In this document: in pieces, positions 11,263 through 23,870 of the stretch
Position numbering within the stretch: the stretch's first letter is position 1
How the letters are laid out: every line of letters starts with the position of its first letter
Notes under the pieces: model-generated
Databases searched by the model: none
What the model saw: only the letters and a program-made list of their open reading frames with translations
Told to the model about the DNA's origin: nothing
Position numbers and translations under genes: made by a program
Assembly: GCA_028274465.1 (NCBI GenBank)
Contig: CM051457.1
Coordinates: forward strand, 109,739,982 to 109,803,981
Length of the DNA: 64,000 bases
Direction: 5' to 3'
Source: Plantago ovata
Taxonomy: Eukaryota > Streptophyta > Magnoliopsida > Lamiales > Plantaginaceae

Positions 11263-14200
11263 ATGGTCGGAAAGGGGAAGAGAAGAAGAGAGAAGAATTA
11301 CGAAGCGGCTCACGGCTCCGGCCACACCAGACTCCCTCCGCCACCGGATGCCTCCTCCCTTGACGCCATGCCCTCCAAACTCCGCAGGCTCATGAATTTA
11401 TCAGGTTCACTCTCCATATATTCATTCTTTCCTGTCTTTAGTTCACCCCTCAGCTGTTCTTGTTTGTTGAATTGAGCTACAAGTTGTTGTTTCAGGTGGA
11501 AAGAGCTCGGAGAGGGGTAATACTGGAAATGGTGCTAGAAAGGTAAGAAAGACCAGACCTTTTGCTGTTTCTTGTCCGTGCCTGTAGTTATCTACTTAAC
11601 CAAGCTTCCCATTTATTTTGTTACTTTTGAGTTTATGTTTGATCTGGAATTAATCTTAAATCGTGTCGGAAAACTAATTTTTTAATTTATTTTATGAAAT
11701 TAGAAAGTTTTAGTATCAATTGGAGGTCAAACAGAGTTAAAATAAAAGTCAATAAAACAAATCGGAACCTTAGTATTATATAGATGATAATGAATGTATA
11801 TTATGATTTCTGGGGCTAAGAGTATGAGATTGAGATAGCAATGGTGTTTCAATTGTTGATAATTTTGGTAAATGTTGAAACTGTGTATTACGGTTAGCAG
11901 GTCGAAGATTGGAATGTGGAAGTTGTGACTTTGAGTTTATAGTCTTTAATGATATAGAGTTGAATTCTTAAGTATGAGATGGAGATAGGTAGCTAATGGT
12001 GTTTCCAGCGTTGCTATTTTGTTACATGTTTGAAACTGTGTATCTTCCTGCATGCTATTTAAGTGAGATTTTCGATTAGCACGCAGAATATTGGAATGTG
12101 GAATTTTTTATGACTTTGAGTTTGTAGTCTTTACTGATATAGGGAATGAATGTAAATTACGATGTCAAGCATATGAGATTGAGATAGCTATGGTGTTTCA
12201 AGCATTAGTCTTTTTATTGTTTAAAACTGTGTATTCTCCAGCTTCCTATTTTCATGAGGTTCACTGTTAGTATATCGAGGATTAGAATGTGGGATTTGTA
12301 AATTTGAGTTCATAGTCTTTAGTGATATAGAAGAATGAAAGTAAATTACGATGTCAAGCATAGAGATTGAGATAGCCATGGTGTTTCAAGCATTAGTCTT
12401 TCTCATTGTTTAAAACTGTGTATTCTCTTGCGTGCTATTTTCGCAAGGTTCTCTGTTAGTATGTCGAAGATTAGAATGTGGAGTTGGTGACTTTGAGTTC
12501 ATAGACTTTATTATTTGAAGTCCTGCTGAAAATATTGAATGGTGTTATCTTTTGATTTATATCTTGTTAAGGTCCTTTCTTTTTCTTTAAATCCTCTTCT
12601 TTTCCCTAATTTAAACTTGTAGCATTCGTTTTACCTTGTTTTCGTCCTGCCTCATTCTCTATGCGCAATGTGTATGTGTAAATCAAGTTATTTGTATCTG
12701 AAAATTTGATAGCTAGGGCATAAGCAGTCGGATTGGATGGAGAGTAGAATGGGGTTTTGGATTTTGATCTCTAGATATAGCGATATGGAGTAGATAATGT
12801 TACCCATGGAATTAACACAATCACATGAATAGTATATATGCAGAAAATGTAGGTATTATAATGGCTGTTTCCTGTCTTTATTGTGGGAGATAATGAAGTA
12901 AGTTAAGGAAAAGCAAGTATATCTCAAATCGATTTTGTTTATCTAGTCCAAGCCACCAGGTGTGAAGCAACCAAGGTGTTTACCTCTTTATGTTGATGAT
13001 GAATGCCTGCATGGTACCACATCAAGATTGATAGGAGTAAATTGAATACTGGTTAAGCTATATACTCATCGTTCTGTAATTCTCTCAACATGTCTGAGTT
13101 TATTATTTTTCTAGCTTAATCATCAATATGAAAAGGAGCAGTGCGGCATTATTTTTTTTCAGCCAGTTAATGAACAGTTGGATTGGTCCTGCCTGCTCTT
13201 TTCGCATAATTGCTGCTATTTCGTTCTAGGCCTTTGGCTGCAATAAGAAATTTTCATGCATAGCAATTAACTATGAGTGTTTCATCTCTTCTATGCTTGT
13301 GATTGAGTGTGTACTATTGTATTAATTATGCTTGTTTCAATCTCTTCTATGCTTGTGGTTGAGTATGTATTAATTATGCGTCCTATGCTTGTGGTTGAGT
13401 ATGTAATGTTGTATTTTTTTTATAGGAAAAACCTTCAGGGGAAGGGCACAATTCTTCTGCTATCACAGGGGATAAAAGGAAAAGAAACGATCCAATTGCA
13501 ATGGGAGGAAATAAGGAACATAATGATGAAGATAAAAGGAAAAAGAAGAAGAAAAAGAAGAAAGTAGCAGACCTCCGGTTTGAGAAATCAGAGGAAGTAG
13601 GTGTTGCTGGTAATCGAAAAAAAGAACGTCGAAAACAGTAAGTCTTCGTTTCAAAATTTCGTACTTCTTTTGCCTTTGAGAGTTGAGAACAACACATAAA
13701 TGTTGTATTGAAACATGTTTCATAGAAGTTTCAACACATAGATGTAAAGTAGTGAATGCCATGGTAATCTTCTACATGGACATCACTTTTCTGATTTTAT
13801 ATTTCTTCCTGCCCTTGATTTTCCTTCTTCTTTCCCTGTTTTGAATTTAAGCTTACAGGGTTTTTCACATATCCATCCTCTTCTTCCACTATCGTGATTG
13901 GATTGTAGACCATGTATAGATATATTAATATGTTTTGCTACTGTTCACAGACGTCAGGAAGCGAAGAAGAACAAAAGCAAGATGGCCAAGTTAGAGGATG
14001 ATTTGGACTTTCGTGGCGCTGAACAAATAAAATTTGGAGATGTCGTTCAAGCACCCCCAAAGTTAAATGCTGTACCCAAGGTATTCATCTTGGTTCTCTA
14101 AACATGATAGATCTGTGCGCTAAGATTATGCGACTCATTAATTTTAGTTTATTAATCTATTTGATTGTTATTCTCTGCTTATGATGCAGAAATTCAAGAC

Positions 14201-14327
14201 ACTCCAGGATGCTTCACAAGAAAGACTTCGTTTACAGGCAATTAACGCCTATAGAGAACGTAAAGGATGGGCTGCCAGGCCTGGTGTTCAGCTTCCCCCA
14301 CCTGTGACAACTTCACCATTCGGCTAA
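11263..14327 (+). CDS. CCDC137-like nuclear/nucleolar protein, five exons
   Basis: Small, very basic protein resembling coiled-coil domain-containing protein 137. The exons I derive are 11263-11404, 11496-11542, 13426-13637, 13951-14080 and 14190-14327. All phases agree and they encode 222 residues. The N-terminus is basic (MVGKGKRRREKNYE) and exon 3 has a Lys tract (about residues 90-100) suited to nuclear/nucleolar targeting. The C-terminal part carries the family hallmark EQIKFGDVVQAPPKL, then RLRLQAINAYRERKGW. These match human CCDC137 motifs (VKFGEVV.PPEL and AVQAYR) as I remember them. The CCDC137 function is poorly defined. A further spliceable segment near 12946-12974 would break the frame, so I left it out. 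Intron 2 (11543-13425) contains three or four diverged copies of a block of roughly 200 bp (such as GTTTCAAGCATTAGTC and AAACTGTGTATTCTC). Contig B contains a second, indel-ridden copy. Confidence 0.75.
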
Positions 14328-15088
14328 TTGAACAGCATACATGGTTTTAAATTCTCGGTGTCCTCAAACGTATGGCCGGTAATTTATATGTGATGCAATT
14401 CAGAATGGTGCTTCTTTCCAAAAAGGGTATATCCTAAAATGTTAGCCTGGATTAGTGTTCTAAACCCTTTCACCATTACAATCTCATGATGAATTGGTGT
14501 AGTGCTCTTGTATGAATGATATAGCAAATCATCTAGTACAATTTCTTTGCACTTGGTATGGTTAACAATTTTGCTAGAGTCTGCTGTTAATAGTTAAATA
14601 CGTTCGAAGGCATTATATGATTCAACTTGTTCTTTAATTATGTTGCAGCCTATGGCCTTTGTTAATCTTTTAGGCATTGATTCTGTGTTCTCAGCCTACC
14701 CTGTGAAGACTTGCGCTCTCACAGTCTCACTTGTCAAAAAAGAAAATGCTCAGAATTTCAAGATCTATTCTCACACTAGAGGCAGATGCTTCATAATTAG
14801 AGACGCAAGACGAACACCACCCTAAGCTGTGTTCATTGTTTATTTTTTGTTGACATTTGCCAGGATCATTAGTAATAGTACCCAACAGAAGTACTAGAAT
14901 AACTACACTGCATTATGAGTTCGGAATACGTACTTGCATAGCATTATCAGTTTTAGTATTGTTTCGTTCATCATTACATTTACAGCATGCCATTCAACTT
15001 AGATCATGTAGTAACTACTAGTAAGACTAAGAGAGCCAGAGAGGATATGACAAGTACTAGACTACAGCTTAATTACTGACTTAACATC
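14328..15088. other. Spacer between convergent CCDC137-like and P450 genes
   Basis: Contains both 3' flanks. There is no coding sequence beyond short chance ORFs. Contig D begins at the equivalent of position 14768. Confidence 0.5.
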
Positions 15089-16983
15089 CTAATCTGATCT
15101 ATGGAAAGCACGGACTGTGAGTCCACCATCGATATGGAGATTGATCATGGTCCGGTACTTTACTAGTTTACTATCATCACTTAGTCGGAAAATAAAGCAT
15201 CTCAACAGTACAGCAGTGAGTATCTTCATCTGCCTGTACGAAAATTCCTTGCCCAGACAAATCCGCGGCCCAGCCTATTCCGTGCAGAAGGTTAGTTACA
15301 AGATGAAACTCATGTTAAACAGAGCTTAAATGCTTCATTCCAGCTTACCTGAAAAGCTGTGAATTTGAAGGGACTCTCTGACCGGAAGCAACCATTCTCA
15401 TCGAGCCATCTCTCAGGTTTGAACTCTTCTGCATCTTCGCCCCATATGAATTTCATTCTCCCCATCGCATATGGTTGGTAAGCAACCAGCGAACCCTTCT
15501 TCACATGGAAACCGTCTGGCCATGTATCATCAGACATGCATATTTTTGGATCCTAGGCATGCCAAAATAGAAACTCCTAATATCATGAAGTAGTAGTTTT
15601 TTGGTCATATGCGAGTATGTGAATTGGGTAGCTATTTCGTCTTACCACTGGAACTGGAGGGTAAAGTCGGAGAGTTTCTGTCAGCGTCGAGTGAAGGAAC
15701 TGCATCTTCTCCAGAACCTCCTCACTCAAACTCGCAGCAAAATCTGAAATGCTGTCTGCTGCACCAGTCGACTGCGTTGCCTCATTGATTTCTTGTGCCA
15801 CCTTTTCTTGTACCAAATGGTTCTTGCAAAGCATGTAAATGAACCAAGACAGAGTTGTTGCAGTTGTGTCCTTACCAGCCATCACAAAATTCAGTATCAC
15901 ATCTTTCAAGTACTTTGGTTTGACATCTGTTTGCATGAGTCTTGACACAAGATCCTCTCTCTGCATCACCAAAAACAGCCCTTAAAGCAGATAATAGCTT
16001 TAAAATGTCACAACTGAGAGTTTCTCTCTACCAATACCGAATACTACACAGTGAATGTTTGAGTCACGCATTTGCTTGATCTTGATACCGATTAGCTTAT
16101 ACACGAAGCTATCCATCACTTCGACGTTTTTCCTCACTGCTGACTCGATACCTACATTCAGAGCTTTCTTTATCTTCCATGTAGCATCTACATATCTCCA
16201 CATTGACATTGCACTAACATCATCAAAAGCTTTGCAGAACTTTGCACCTTCCTCTGAACCACTCAGGCTGTCCAGCTCAAAACCGAAAGCAACTTTGAAT
16301 ATCGAATCCAGTGTCGATTTCATGAACAGGTCCTGTTGTCAAATAATCATTTACACAGTTTCACAATAACATTTCACAGATAGAAAAGGAATAATGGGAT
16401 CCTAAGTTCACCTGAATATCGAATGGTTGATCGGAGTTTGCTGCTTCAGATACAATGTTTGCTAGTTTAACTGCATTTGTTCTGAACACTGAGCAGCTAA
16501 ATTCCCTTAATAACCTCGTCGAAAATTCAAGGCTGAACGTTTTCCTCTGTTTTCGCCACTTCTCGCCATCGACATTGAAAATCCCATCCCCGAGCAGGTC
16601 CTCCAAAATGGCATGGTTGTACGTTCCCTGCACATACCGATAACTTTTAACTTCCATTAGTAATCTTTTTTCACCTATAAGTTCAAGACGACGTACTTAC
16701 CTTGACATAATTTCGAATTTTGTTTTGAGAATGTACTCCACATTAGCCGGATCAGACGTGTAAACCTCACCTCGAAAGGCGACAACAGCCTGTAAGTTCT
16801 GTGTTCTCTTGCAAGATCAGTCATGAAGTCATGCAGCCTATTGTAGTGGAGGAGATTGTGAAAAATGGTGGAAGCTACTGGATGGTACTTGTTCTTATCC
16901 TGCCTACTTCTGAGGATTGTAGCGAGTAATGCGAGGGTCGTGATCGAGAGGACGATGAGCAGAAAGGTTGCAGCCATGGACAT
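15089..16983 (-). CDS. Cytochrome P450, CYP704-like, copy 1 (contig A)
   Basis: Membrane-anchored ER monooxygenase. The CYP704 family is known for fatty-acid omega-hydroxylation, but the substrate here is not shown. Exons on the minus strand are 16983-16701, 16627-16412, 16332-16048, 15960-15646, 15552-15349 and 15274-15089. The three-copy consensus gives about 496 residues, near the family's usual 500-520. Visible landmarks are an N-terminal hydrophobic anchor, the I-helix AGKDTTATTLSWF, the K-helix ETLRLYPPVPV, the EFKPERW loop and the heme loop AGPRICLGKEF with the Cys ligand after the last intron. This copy lacks two bases in exon 1 relative to copy 2, and its exon 3 donor reads GTAGTA instead of GTAAGT. 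Both changes are private to this copy, so sequencing error is the likelier cause. No TATA box is obvious upstream. Confidence 0.85.
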
Positions 16984-17368
16984 TATGTATGTTCAGAAAG
17001 GAATGCAAATGCAGATTATGGTGATTGAAGAGTTGGAGAAGATGACTCTGTTAGACACAGTGATGAGTTTTTGGTGATTGAATGTGTGAAGCAAATTTGT
17101 CCTTGTTTGTTGAGGACAAATTGCACTCATCACTAAACTGGTACATTAACATATGAAGTCATGAACGATTACAACTGTCTAGCACTCAAGAGGTTGTTCT
17201 ATTTGGGTTAAGATTGGAAAAAAACAGAGTTATCCATAGTAATCTCTCCGTTTCATAAAACATTACACACTAGTTTAGCGTACAATTTAAGTAGACATGA
17301 TAATTTAGGAAGGAAAGGAGAGAGAGGGGTAAATAGTACAGAAAAAAATTCCATACAATAAAAGAGAT
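16984..17368. other. P450 upstream region
   Basis: This is the likely promoter and 5' UTR of the P450 gene, ending at the LTR boundary. The bases next to the LTR (AAAGAGAT) contain no primer-binding site. The LTR is therefore a 3' LTR whose element lies on its other, higher-coordinate side. Confidence 0.45.
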
Positions 17369-18218
17369 TGTAAGGGTAAAATTCTAATAAAACGTACGAC
17401 GCTTTAGATGAGGTTAAGTTCGTTACAATGCACTAGGAACCTAAATACTCTCTATGTCACCATAGTTTCAAATCAATCCTTGAATCAATCTTCTCCAGGT
17501 GCACACCACAATCCTCGGTTCTTCTCTATGTCAATTTGAGTACCTGAGATTGAAATGCACGTGTGGATGTGTGATTAACCCGGCTTGCCTAGGTCAAACC
17601 GGTAAGAGACTTTACTTGAAGGAGGTTGCTAATTCTCCTTGTATTAATGTAATAAATGTGAGTAGTTAATATTGGTTACCTTTACTTTGGAATTGGAGCC
17701 TTTATATAGGTATTGGCCAACCCTAGGTCGATCCAATCTCATGCTTCCATCTGTCACCTTTTCCTTCCTCCACATTTATTGAGTAGGCCCAACGTTGACC
17801 TTCATGGACTTGGCCCAAGCCCATTTAGGTGTATCTTCTAGTGTCATCCAGAAGCTCTTATCCTCTTCTGTGTCTCTCTCTTCATGTCTTTAGTGTGAAT
17901 CTCATCCTGGTTCAACCACACAAAACAATAGACCAAGTATTAAGGTTCGTAATAAACAAGCCTCGTACTGCCTAACCTGTTCTGGATTTGGGTGATGCCC
18001 TTTTGTCCGTATGTCAATCGTTGTGGACCTCAAAATCTCCATATCTCTCTAGTGCCTTATTTTAATGAACTGGACATATTTGTAATAATGCCTCCTAGGT
18101 CCGCATAATTCAAGGTGCGGAACCTTGTGAGCCGCAAACGCCTTATCCCTTGTAGCTAGAAAGCTTATAGTTCGTAGAGAGACGCACCGTACGAACTAGA
18201 CATATTTTCATATCAACA
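17369..18218 (-). repeat. 3' LTR of a Tat-lineage Ty3 element, minus strand, 850 bp
   Basis: The reverse complement aligns over its whole length with the plus-strand LTR at 33876-34725, which is also 850 bp. It starts TGTTGATATGAAAATATGTC and ends TTTTACCCTTACA, against TTTCACCTCTACA in the other. A TATATAAA box sits at 17701-17708 on the minus strand, matching TATATAAG in the other LTR. Shared landmarks include GGTCAACGTTGGGCCTACTC and the GGCAAGCCGG segment. The sequences are clearly diverged, so the two LTRs belong to different elements of one family. Confidence 0.85.
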
Positions 18219-18334
18219 TATGTCCCTGTAGTTTCAGAGTATCTTAGTAGAAGATAGTGCGAAACTATACTGTTTGTGGTCGAAAAAATTTGTCGCTTTT
18301 CTTATGCGTCGTACTTGGTTGAAAGGATGACATA

Positions 18335-18605
18335 TCCGTGTCCTTCTATCTTCCGTGCCTGTGTCATAACTACACTAGACGGCTTGTCCGTGTTTCACGA
18401 GATGGCATTTTAGACGTCATGTCCGTGTCTTTCATCTTCCGTGCCTGTGTCATTACTTCACTAGACGACGTGTCCGTGAATCACGAGATGGTACTTTAGA
18501 CGTCGTGTCCGTGTCCTTCTATCTTCCGTGCATGTGTCATTACTTCACTAGACGACGTCTCCGTGTTTCATGAGATGGCGCTTTAGACGTCGTGTCCGTG
18601 TCTTA
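18335..18605. repeat. 87-bp tandem repeat next to the Tat LTR, contig A copy
   Basis: Three units plus a partial fourth, beginning near 18335, 18421, 18507 and 18594. Each runs GTCCGTGTCCTTCTATC, CTTCCGTGCCTGTGTCAT, CACTAGACGACGTGTCCG, CACGAGATGG, TTTAGACGTC. It lies between the 3' LTR and the TATA box of the antisense ORF. That position fits the hypervariable 3' untranslated regions known from Tat elements. Confidence 0.85.
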
Positions 18606-18986
18606 CAACTTCCGTTCCTTGTTCTTCTAGTCCTTCTCCTTATCCGTAACCTTCGGACCCCTTTTATCTTTTGATGCAATATGATGAATGCTATGCAAAC
18701 TATCCGTGTCTAAATGCTGGTAATTTAGTGCGCGCGTCTACTAAATATCCGTGTCTACGTGTTATGAAAAAAAAAACTTTTAATTATCAAAGATTCCGGG
18801 CCTTGTGTTATGGATAAGGATTGGGCTTTCTTCCGTATTTGAAATTTTTGTAGGTCAAAGATCACGAGGGCTGTACAGTAACTTTAGTTTGCTGGCTTCA
18901 TCTCGTGCGTTGATTTAAATTCCGCGTACGGTTTAGATTTAAAGTCAACGGTCGCGTCGATTGGGCTTCCCAATTCTGTCCCCCTC

Positions 18987-18994
18987 TATAAATA
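18987..18994 (+). promoter_or_regulatory. TATA box of the antisense ORF, contig A copy
   Basis: TATAAATA in a CCCTCTATAAATAG context. Contig A ends 78 bases downstream, so only the start of the transcript is present here. The full arrangement is seen in contig B (28537-28544). Confidence 0.6.
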
Positions 18995-19072
18995 GTCGGT
19001 CAACAAATTTGTTCATTTACAACATTATAGTGAGAAGAATAGAGAGAGAAAGTTTTTTCTTTCGTATCTTAG

Positions 19073-19172
19073 NNNNNNNNNNNNNNNNNNNNNNNNNNNN
19101 NNNNNNNNNNNNNNNNNNNNNNNNNNNNNNNNNNNNNNNNNNNNNNNNNNNNNNNNNNNNNNNNNNNNNNNN
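19073..19172. other. Assembly gap, 100 N
   Basis: Exactly 100 N, the conventional placeholder for a gap of unknown size. The sequence to its right (19173 on) repeats sequence from 9573 on, so the flanking contigs overlap and the true gap size is probably negative. Confidence 0.97.
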
Positions 19173-19569
19173 CTAAATATTTCATCTATTCATCATTAAA
19201 ACGGTTCTCAGTATGCTCTCAATATCTTGTGCAGGAAGCTGGATCCTCCTTGACCAGCCTGGACAGGCTGTGACTGAGATCCACCAGCTTAGATATCGAA
19301 TTTTGGGACCATCTACATTCACAACATCTATAGGGAGAAGAATACTGCGTCAGCTCAACTCTCTAAAGTTGCCAGCAGTAGATTTACGCATGTCGTTGTA
19401 GCTCATCAGTCCATCGTTGAGACACACTTAGTAACGACTGGACTGGGACTTTTGCCAGTTTGGCTTGAAACTTGTTTTGTAATGGATATTTCCGGGGTGA
19501 CCACCCGCTTGTGGGAACGGCCCCTGATCAAGCTTGTATAGCTCAAAAAGAATAAAAGCTACTTCGGAA
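19173..19569 (+). mobile_element. LINE 3' end, contig B copy of 9573-9970
   Basis: Corresponds to the last 400 bases of the LINE in contig A, including the A tail and the right-hand flanking word (19569-19585 region). Small indels break the RNase H reading frame. It begins directly at the gap, so it is a contig end and not an independent insertion. Confidence 0.8.
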
Positions 19570-19639
19570 AAAAAAAACATAGTGAGCAAACCTTTCAATA
19601 TTCCCTACAAGGAATTGAAATGAAAATATATTTTAGGGT

Positions 19640-20575
19640 GGTAAAATTACATGAAACTACCCAACTAAACTCATTTACTGATTCTCACTCGCTAGTTTAA
19701 CAATTACAGATAGCCCCAGTCGCCGGAAAAAAGTTGACTGGCCCGTTATTCATTTTGGTTTTTGTCCGGGCAAACACGCCCTTAGCACAAAAAGACAGAT
19801 TTTTCCTTTTCTTTTTTTATCTTTCTTTTTTCTATCTTTTCTCTTTTCTCTTTTTCCTTTTCTTTATTCCCTTTTCTTTTTTTTTTTTTTATCTTTTCTC
19901 TTTTTATTTTTATTGTTCATCTTCTCCATGAGATTCCGGTGCCGGAACTAATTCCGGCACCGGAAAAATTATACAGCTATGGCAGGAGCTGTAGACCCGA
20001 GCTGTTCTTCGGTCAGCTCCTACCGGAGCTATTTTAAGCTCCAATCGGAGCTGTCAAACAGCTCCGATTGGAGCTGTAATATGCTCCAATCGTTTGACAG
20101 CTCCGATTGGAGCTGTTAAAAGCTCCAATAGGAGCTGTTTGACAGATCGGAGCTAAACAGCTCCGATTGGAGCTGTTAATCAATCGGAGCTGTTTGACGC
20201 TCCGATCAAACAACTCCGATTGGAGCTGTTAAAGAGCTCCAATCGGAGCTGTTAAGGAGTTTATTATTTTTTTTTGGGCTTTTTTGGAAAAAAAACTTAA
20301 TGTGGTTAATGTGAAATAAATTAAAGTTAATTTTGTAAAATAACAAAATTTAGAGGCAAATGTGTAAATAATGCAAACTTAACTTGTTTTGTTTCAATTC
20401 AAATTCTGAAAGACAGGGGTAGAAATGTAACTTCCAGCTCTTAATTCGCAAAAAGTGAAGTTCGTGGGGCTATCTGTAATTGTTTTTTTGTAGCATCATC
20501 GTCGGCTACATGTTATTGTCTAACTAAGAGGGAAGGCTGTAATAAAAAAAATAACAGGGGAGATGTAAATTGCCC
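19640..20575 (+). mobile_element. Foldback element, contig B copy of 10037-11045
   Basis: Same element as in contig A, shortened by about 70 bases through indels. Several of these fall in the palindrome cluster and in the AT-rich part after it. The pyrimidine tract and the CGGTGCCGGAA hairpin are kept. Confidence 0.65.
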
Positions 20576-20800
20576 TATTTGAGGGGGATATATTAGTTAG
20601 TTTTTTTTTTTCCTTTTTTTTTAAATTTAGATAAGAAAAAGTGAAAACGGAAAAAACTCCGAATCAACATTCGGATCCGGATCGATATTCGATCCTGGAT
20701 CCGGGTTTCAAACATTATTAGAAGTAGTAGAATGCATAGAAAATGAAAACCCAATTAGGGGTTTAGAAACAAAAATCATCGACTCAGCACAGCTGAAAAC

Positions 20801-23800
20801 ATGGTCGGAAAGGGGAAGAGAAGAAGAGAGAAGAATTACGAAGCGGCTCACGGCTCCGGCCACACCAACTCCCTCCGCCACCGGATGCCTCTCCTCCCTT
20901 GACGCCATGCCTCCAAACTCCGCAAGCTCATGAATTTATCATTCACTCTCCATATATTCATTCTTTCCTGTCTTTAGTTCACCCCTCAGCTGTTCTTGTT
21001 TGTTGAATTGAGCTACAAGTTGTGTTTCAGGTGGAAAGAGCTCGGAGAGGGGTAATACTGGAAATGGTGCTAGAAGGGTAAGAAAGACCACCTTTTTGCT
21101 GTTTCTTGCCTGTAGTTATCCACTTAACCAAGCTTCCCATTTATTTTGTTACTTTTTGAGTTTATGTTCGATCTGGAATTAATCTTAAATCGTGTCGGAA
21201 ACTAATTTTTGAATTTATTTTATGAAATTAGAAGTTTTAGTATCAATTGGAGGTCAAACAGAGTTAAAATAAAAGTCAATAAAACAAATCGGAACCTTAG
21301 CCCCGACGGAGGATATGAGATAGATGATAATGAATGTATATTATGATTTCTTGGGCTAAGAGTATGAGATTGAGATAGCAATGGTGTTTCATTGTTGATA
21401 ATTTGGTAAATGTTTGAAACTGTGTATTACGGTTAGCAGGTCGAAGATTGGAATGTGGAAGTTGTGACTTGAGTTTGTAGTCTTTAATGATATAGAGTTG
21501 AATTCATAAGTATGAGATGGAGATAGGTAGCTAATGGTGTTTCCAGCGTTGCTATTTTGTTACATGTTTGAAACTGTGTATCTTCCTGCATGCTATTTAA
21601 GTGAGATTTTCGATTAGCAGCGCAGAATATTGGAATGTGGAATTTTTTATGACTTTGAGTTTGTAGTCTTTACTGATATAGGGAATGAATGTAAATTACG
21701 ATGTCAAGCATAGAGATAGCTATGGTGTTTCAAGCATTAGTCTTTTTATTGTTTAAAACTGTGTATTCTCCAGCTTCCTATTTTCGTGAGGTTCACTGTT
21801 AGTATGTCGAGGATTAGAATGTGGGATTTGAATTTGAGTTCATAGTCTTTAGTGATATAGAAGAATGAAAGTAAATTACGATGTCAAGCATAGAGATTGA
21901 GATAGCCATGGTGTTTCAAGCATTAGTCTTTCTCATTGTTTAAAACTGTGTATTCTCTTGCGTGCTATTTTCGCAAGGTTCTCTGTTAGTATGTCGAAGA
22001 TTAGAATGTGGAGTTGGTGACTTTGAGTTCATAGACTTTATTATTTGAAGTCCTGCTGAAAATATTGAATGGTGTTATCTTTTGATTTATATCTTGTTAA
22101 GGTCCTTTCTTTTTCTTTAATCCCCTCTTCTTTTCCCTAATTTAAACTTGTAGCATTCGGTTTACCTTGTTTTCGTCCTGCCTCATTCTCTATGCGCAAT
22201 GTGTATGTGTAAATCAAGTTATTTGGATCTGAAAATTTGATAGCTAGGGCATAAGCAGTCGGATTGGATGGAGAGTAGAATGGGGTTTCGGATTTTGATC
22301 TCTAGATATAGCGATATGGAGTAGGTAATCTTACCCATGGAATTAACACAATCATATGAATAGTATATATGCAGAAAATGTAGGTATTATAATGGGTGTT
22401 TCCTGTCTTTATTGTGGGAGATAATGAAGTAAGTTAGGGAAAAGCAAGTATGTCTCAAATCGATTTTGTTTATCTAGTCCAAGCCACCAGGTGTGAAGCA
22501 ACCAAGGTGTTTACCTCTTTATGTTGATGATGAATGCCTGCATGGTACCACATCAAGATTGATAGGAGTAAATTGAATACTGGTTAAGCTATATACTCAT
22601 CGTTCTGTAATTCTCTCAACATGTCTGAGTTTATTATTTTTCTAGCTTAATCATCAATATGAAAAGGAGCAGTGCGGCATTATTTTTTTTTCAGCCAGTT
22701 AATGAACAGTCGGATTGGTCCTGCCTGCTCTTTTCGCATAATTGCTGCTATTTCGTTCTAGGCCTTTGGCTGCAATAAGAAATTTTCATGCATAGCAATT
22801 AACTATTGAGTGTTTCATCTCTTCTATGCTTGTGATTGAGTGTGTACTATTGTAATAGTTATGCTTGTTTCAATCTCTTCTATGCTTGTGGTGAGTATGT
22901 ATTAATTATGCGTCCTATGCTTGTGGTTGAGTATGTATTTATGCGTCCTATGTGTTGAGTATGTAATGTTGTATTTTTTTATAGGAAAACCTTCAGGGAA
23001 GGGCACAATTCTTCTGCTATCACAGGGGATAAAAGGAAAAGAAACGATCCAATTGCAATGGGAGGAAATAAGGAACATAATGATGAAGATAAAAGGAAAA
23101 AGAAGAAGAAAAAAGAAAGTAGCAGACCTCCGGTTTGAGAAATCAGAGGAAGTAGGTGTTGCTGGTAATCGAAAAAGAACGTCGAAAACAGTAAGTCTTC
23201 GTTTCAAAATTTCGTACTTCTTTTGCCTTTGAGAGTTGAGAACAACACATAAATGTTGTATTGAAACATGCTTCATAGAAGTTTCAACACATAGATGTAA
23301 AGTAGTGAATGCCATGGTAATCTTCTACATGGACATCACTTTTATGATTTGATATTTCTTCCTGCCCTTGATTTTCCTTCTTCTTTCCCTGTTTCCAATT
23401 TAAGCTTACAGGGTTTTTCACATATCCATCCTCTTCTTCCACTATCGTGATTGGATGTAGACCATGTATAGATATATTAATATGTTTTGCTACTGTTCAC
23501 AGACGTCAGGAAGCGAAGAAGAACAAAAGCAAGATGGCCAAGTTAGAGGATGATTTGGACTTTCGTGGCGCTGAACAAATAAAATTGGAGATGTTGTTCA
23601 AGCACCCCCAAAGTTAAATGCTGTACCCAAGGTATTCATCTTGGTTCTCTAAACATGATAGATCTGTGCGCTAAGATATGCGACTCATTAATTTAGTTTA
23701 TTATCTATTTGATTGTTATTCTGCTTATGATGCAGAAATTCACACTCCAGGATGCTTCACAAGAAAGACTTCGTTTACAGGCAATTAACGCCTATAGAGA

Positions 23801-23870
23801 ACGTAAAGGATGGGCTGCCAGGCCTGGTGTTCAGCTTCCCCCACCTGTGACAACTTCACCATTCGGCTAA
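20801..23870 (+). CDS. CCDC137-like gene, copy 2 (contig B), with indels
   Basis: Same gene as at 11263-14327. Relative to copy 1, exon 1 has several single-base gains and losses and the first splice donor loses two G (TTTATCATTCAC instead of TTTATCAGGTTCAC). Exon 3 loses bases in the A, G and K-codon runs, and exon 5 lacks GAC-type bases near its start. The frame is broken in several places. Introns and exons are otherwise nearly identical. The indel-dominated difference suggests a poorly polished duplicate contig end, not a diverged paralogue. Confidence 0.7.

Noticed and set aside
12946..12974. An extra exon (SKPPGVKQP) in the CCDC137-like gene
   Set aside because: It has an acceptor and possible donors, but every version breaks the downstream frame.
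15089..16983. Calling the P450 copies pseudogenes
   Set aside because: The frame breaks are private to each copy, and the consensus of the three is open with canonical splice sites.
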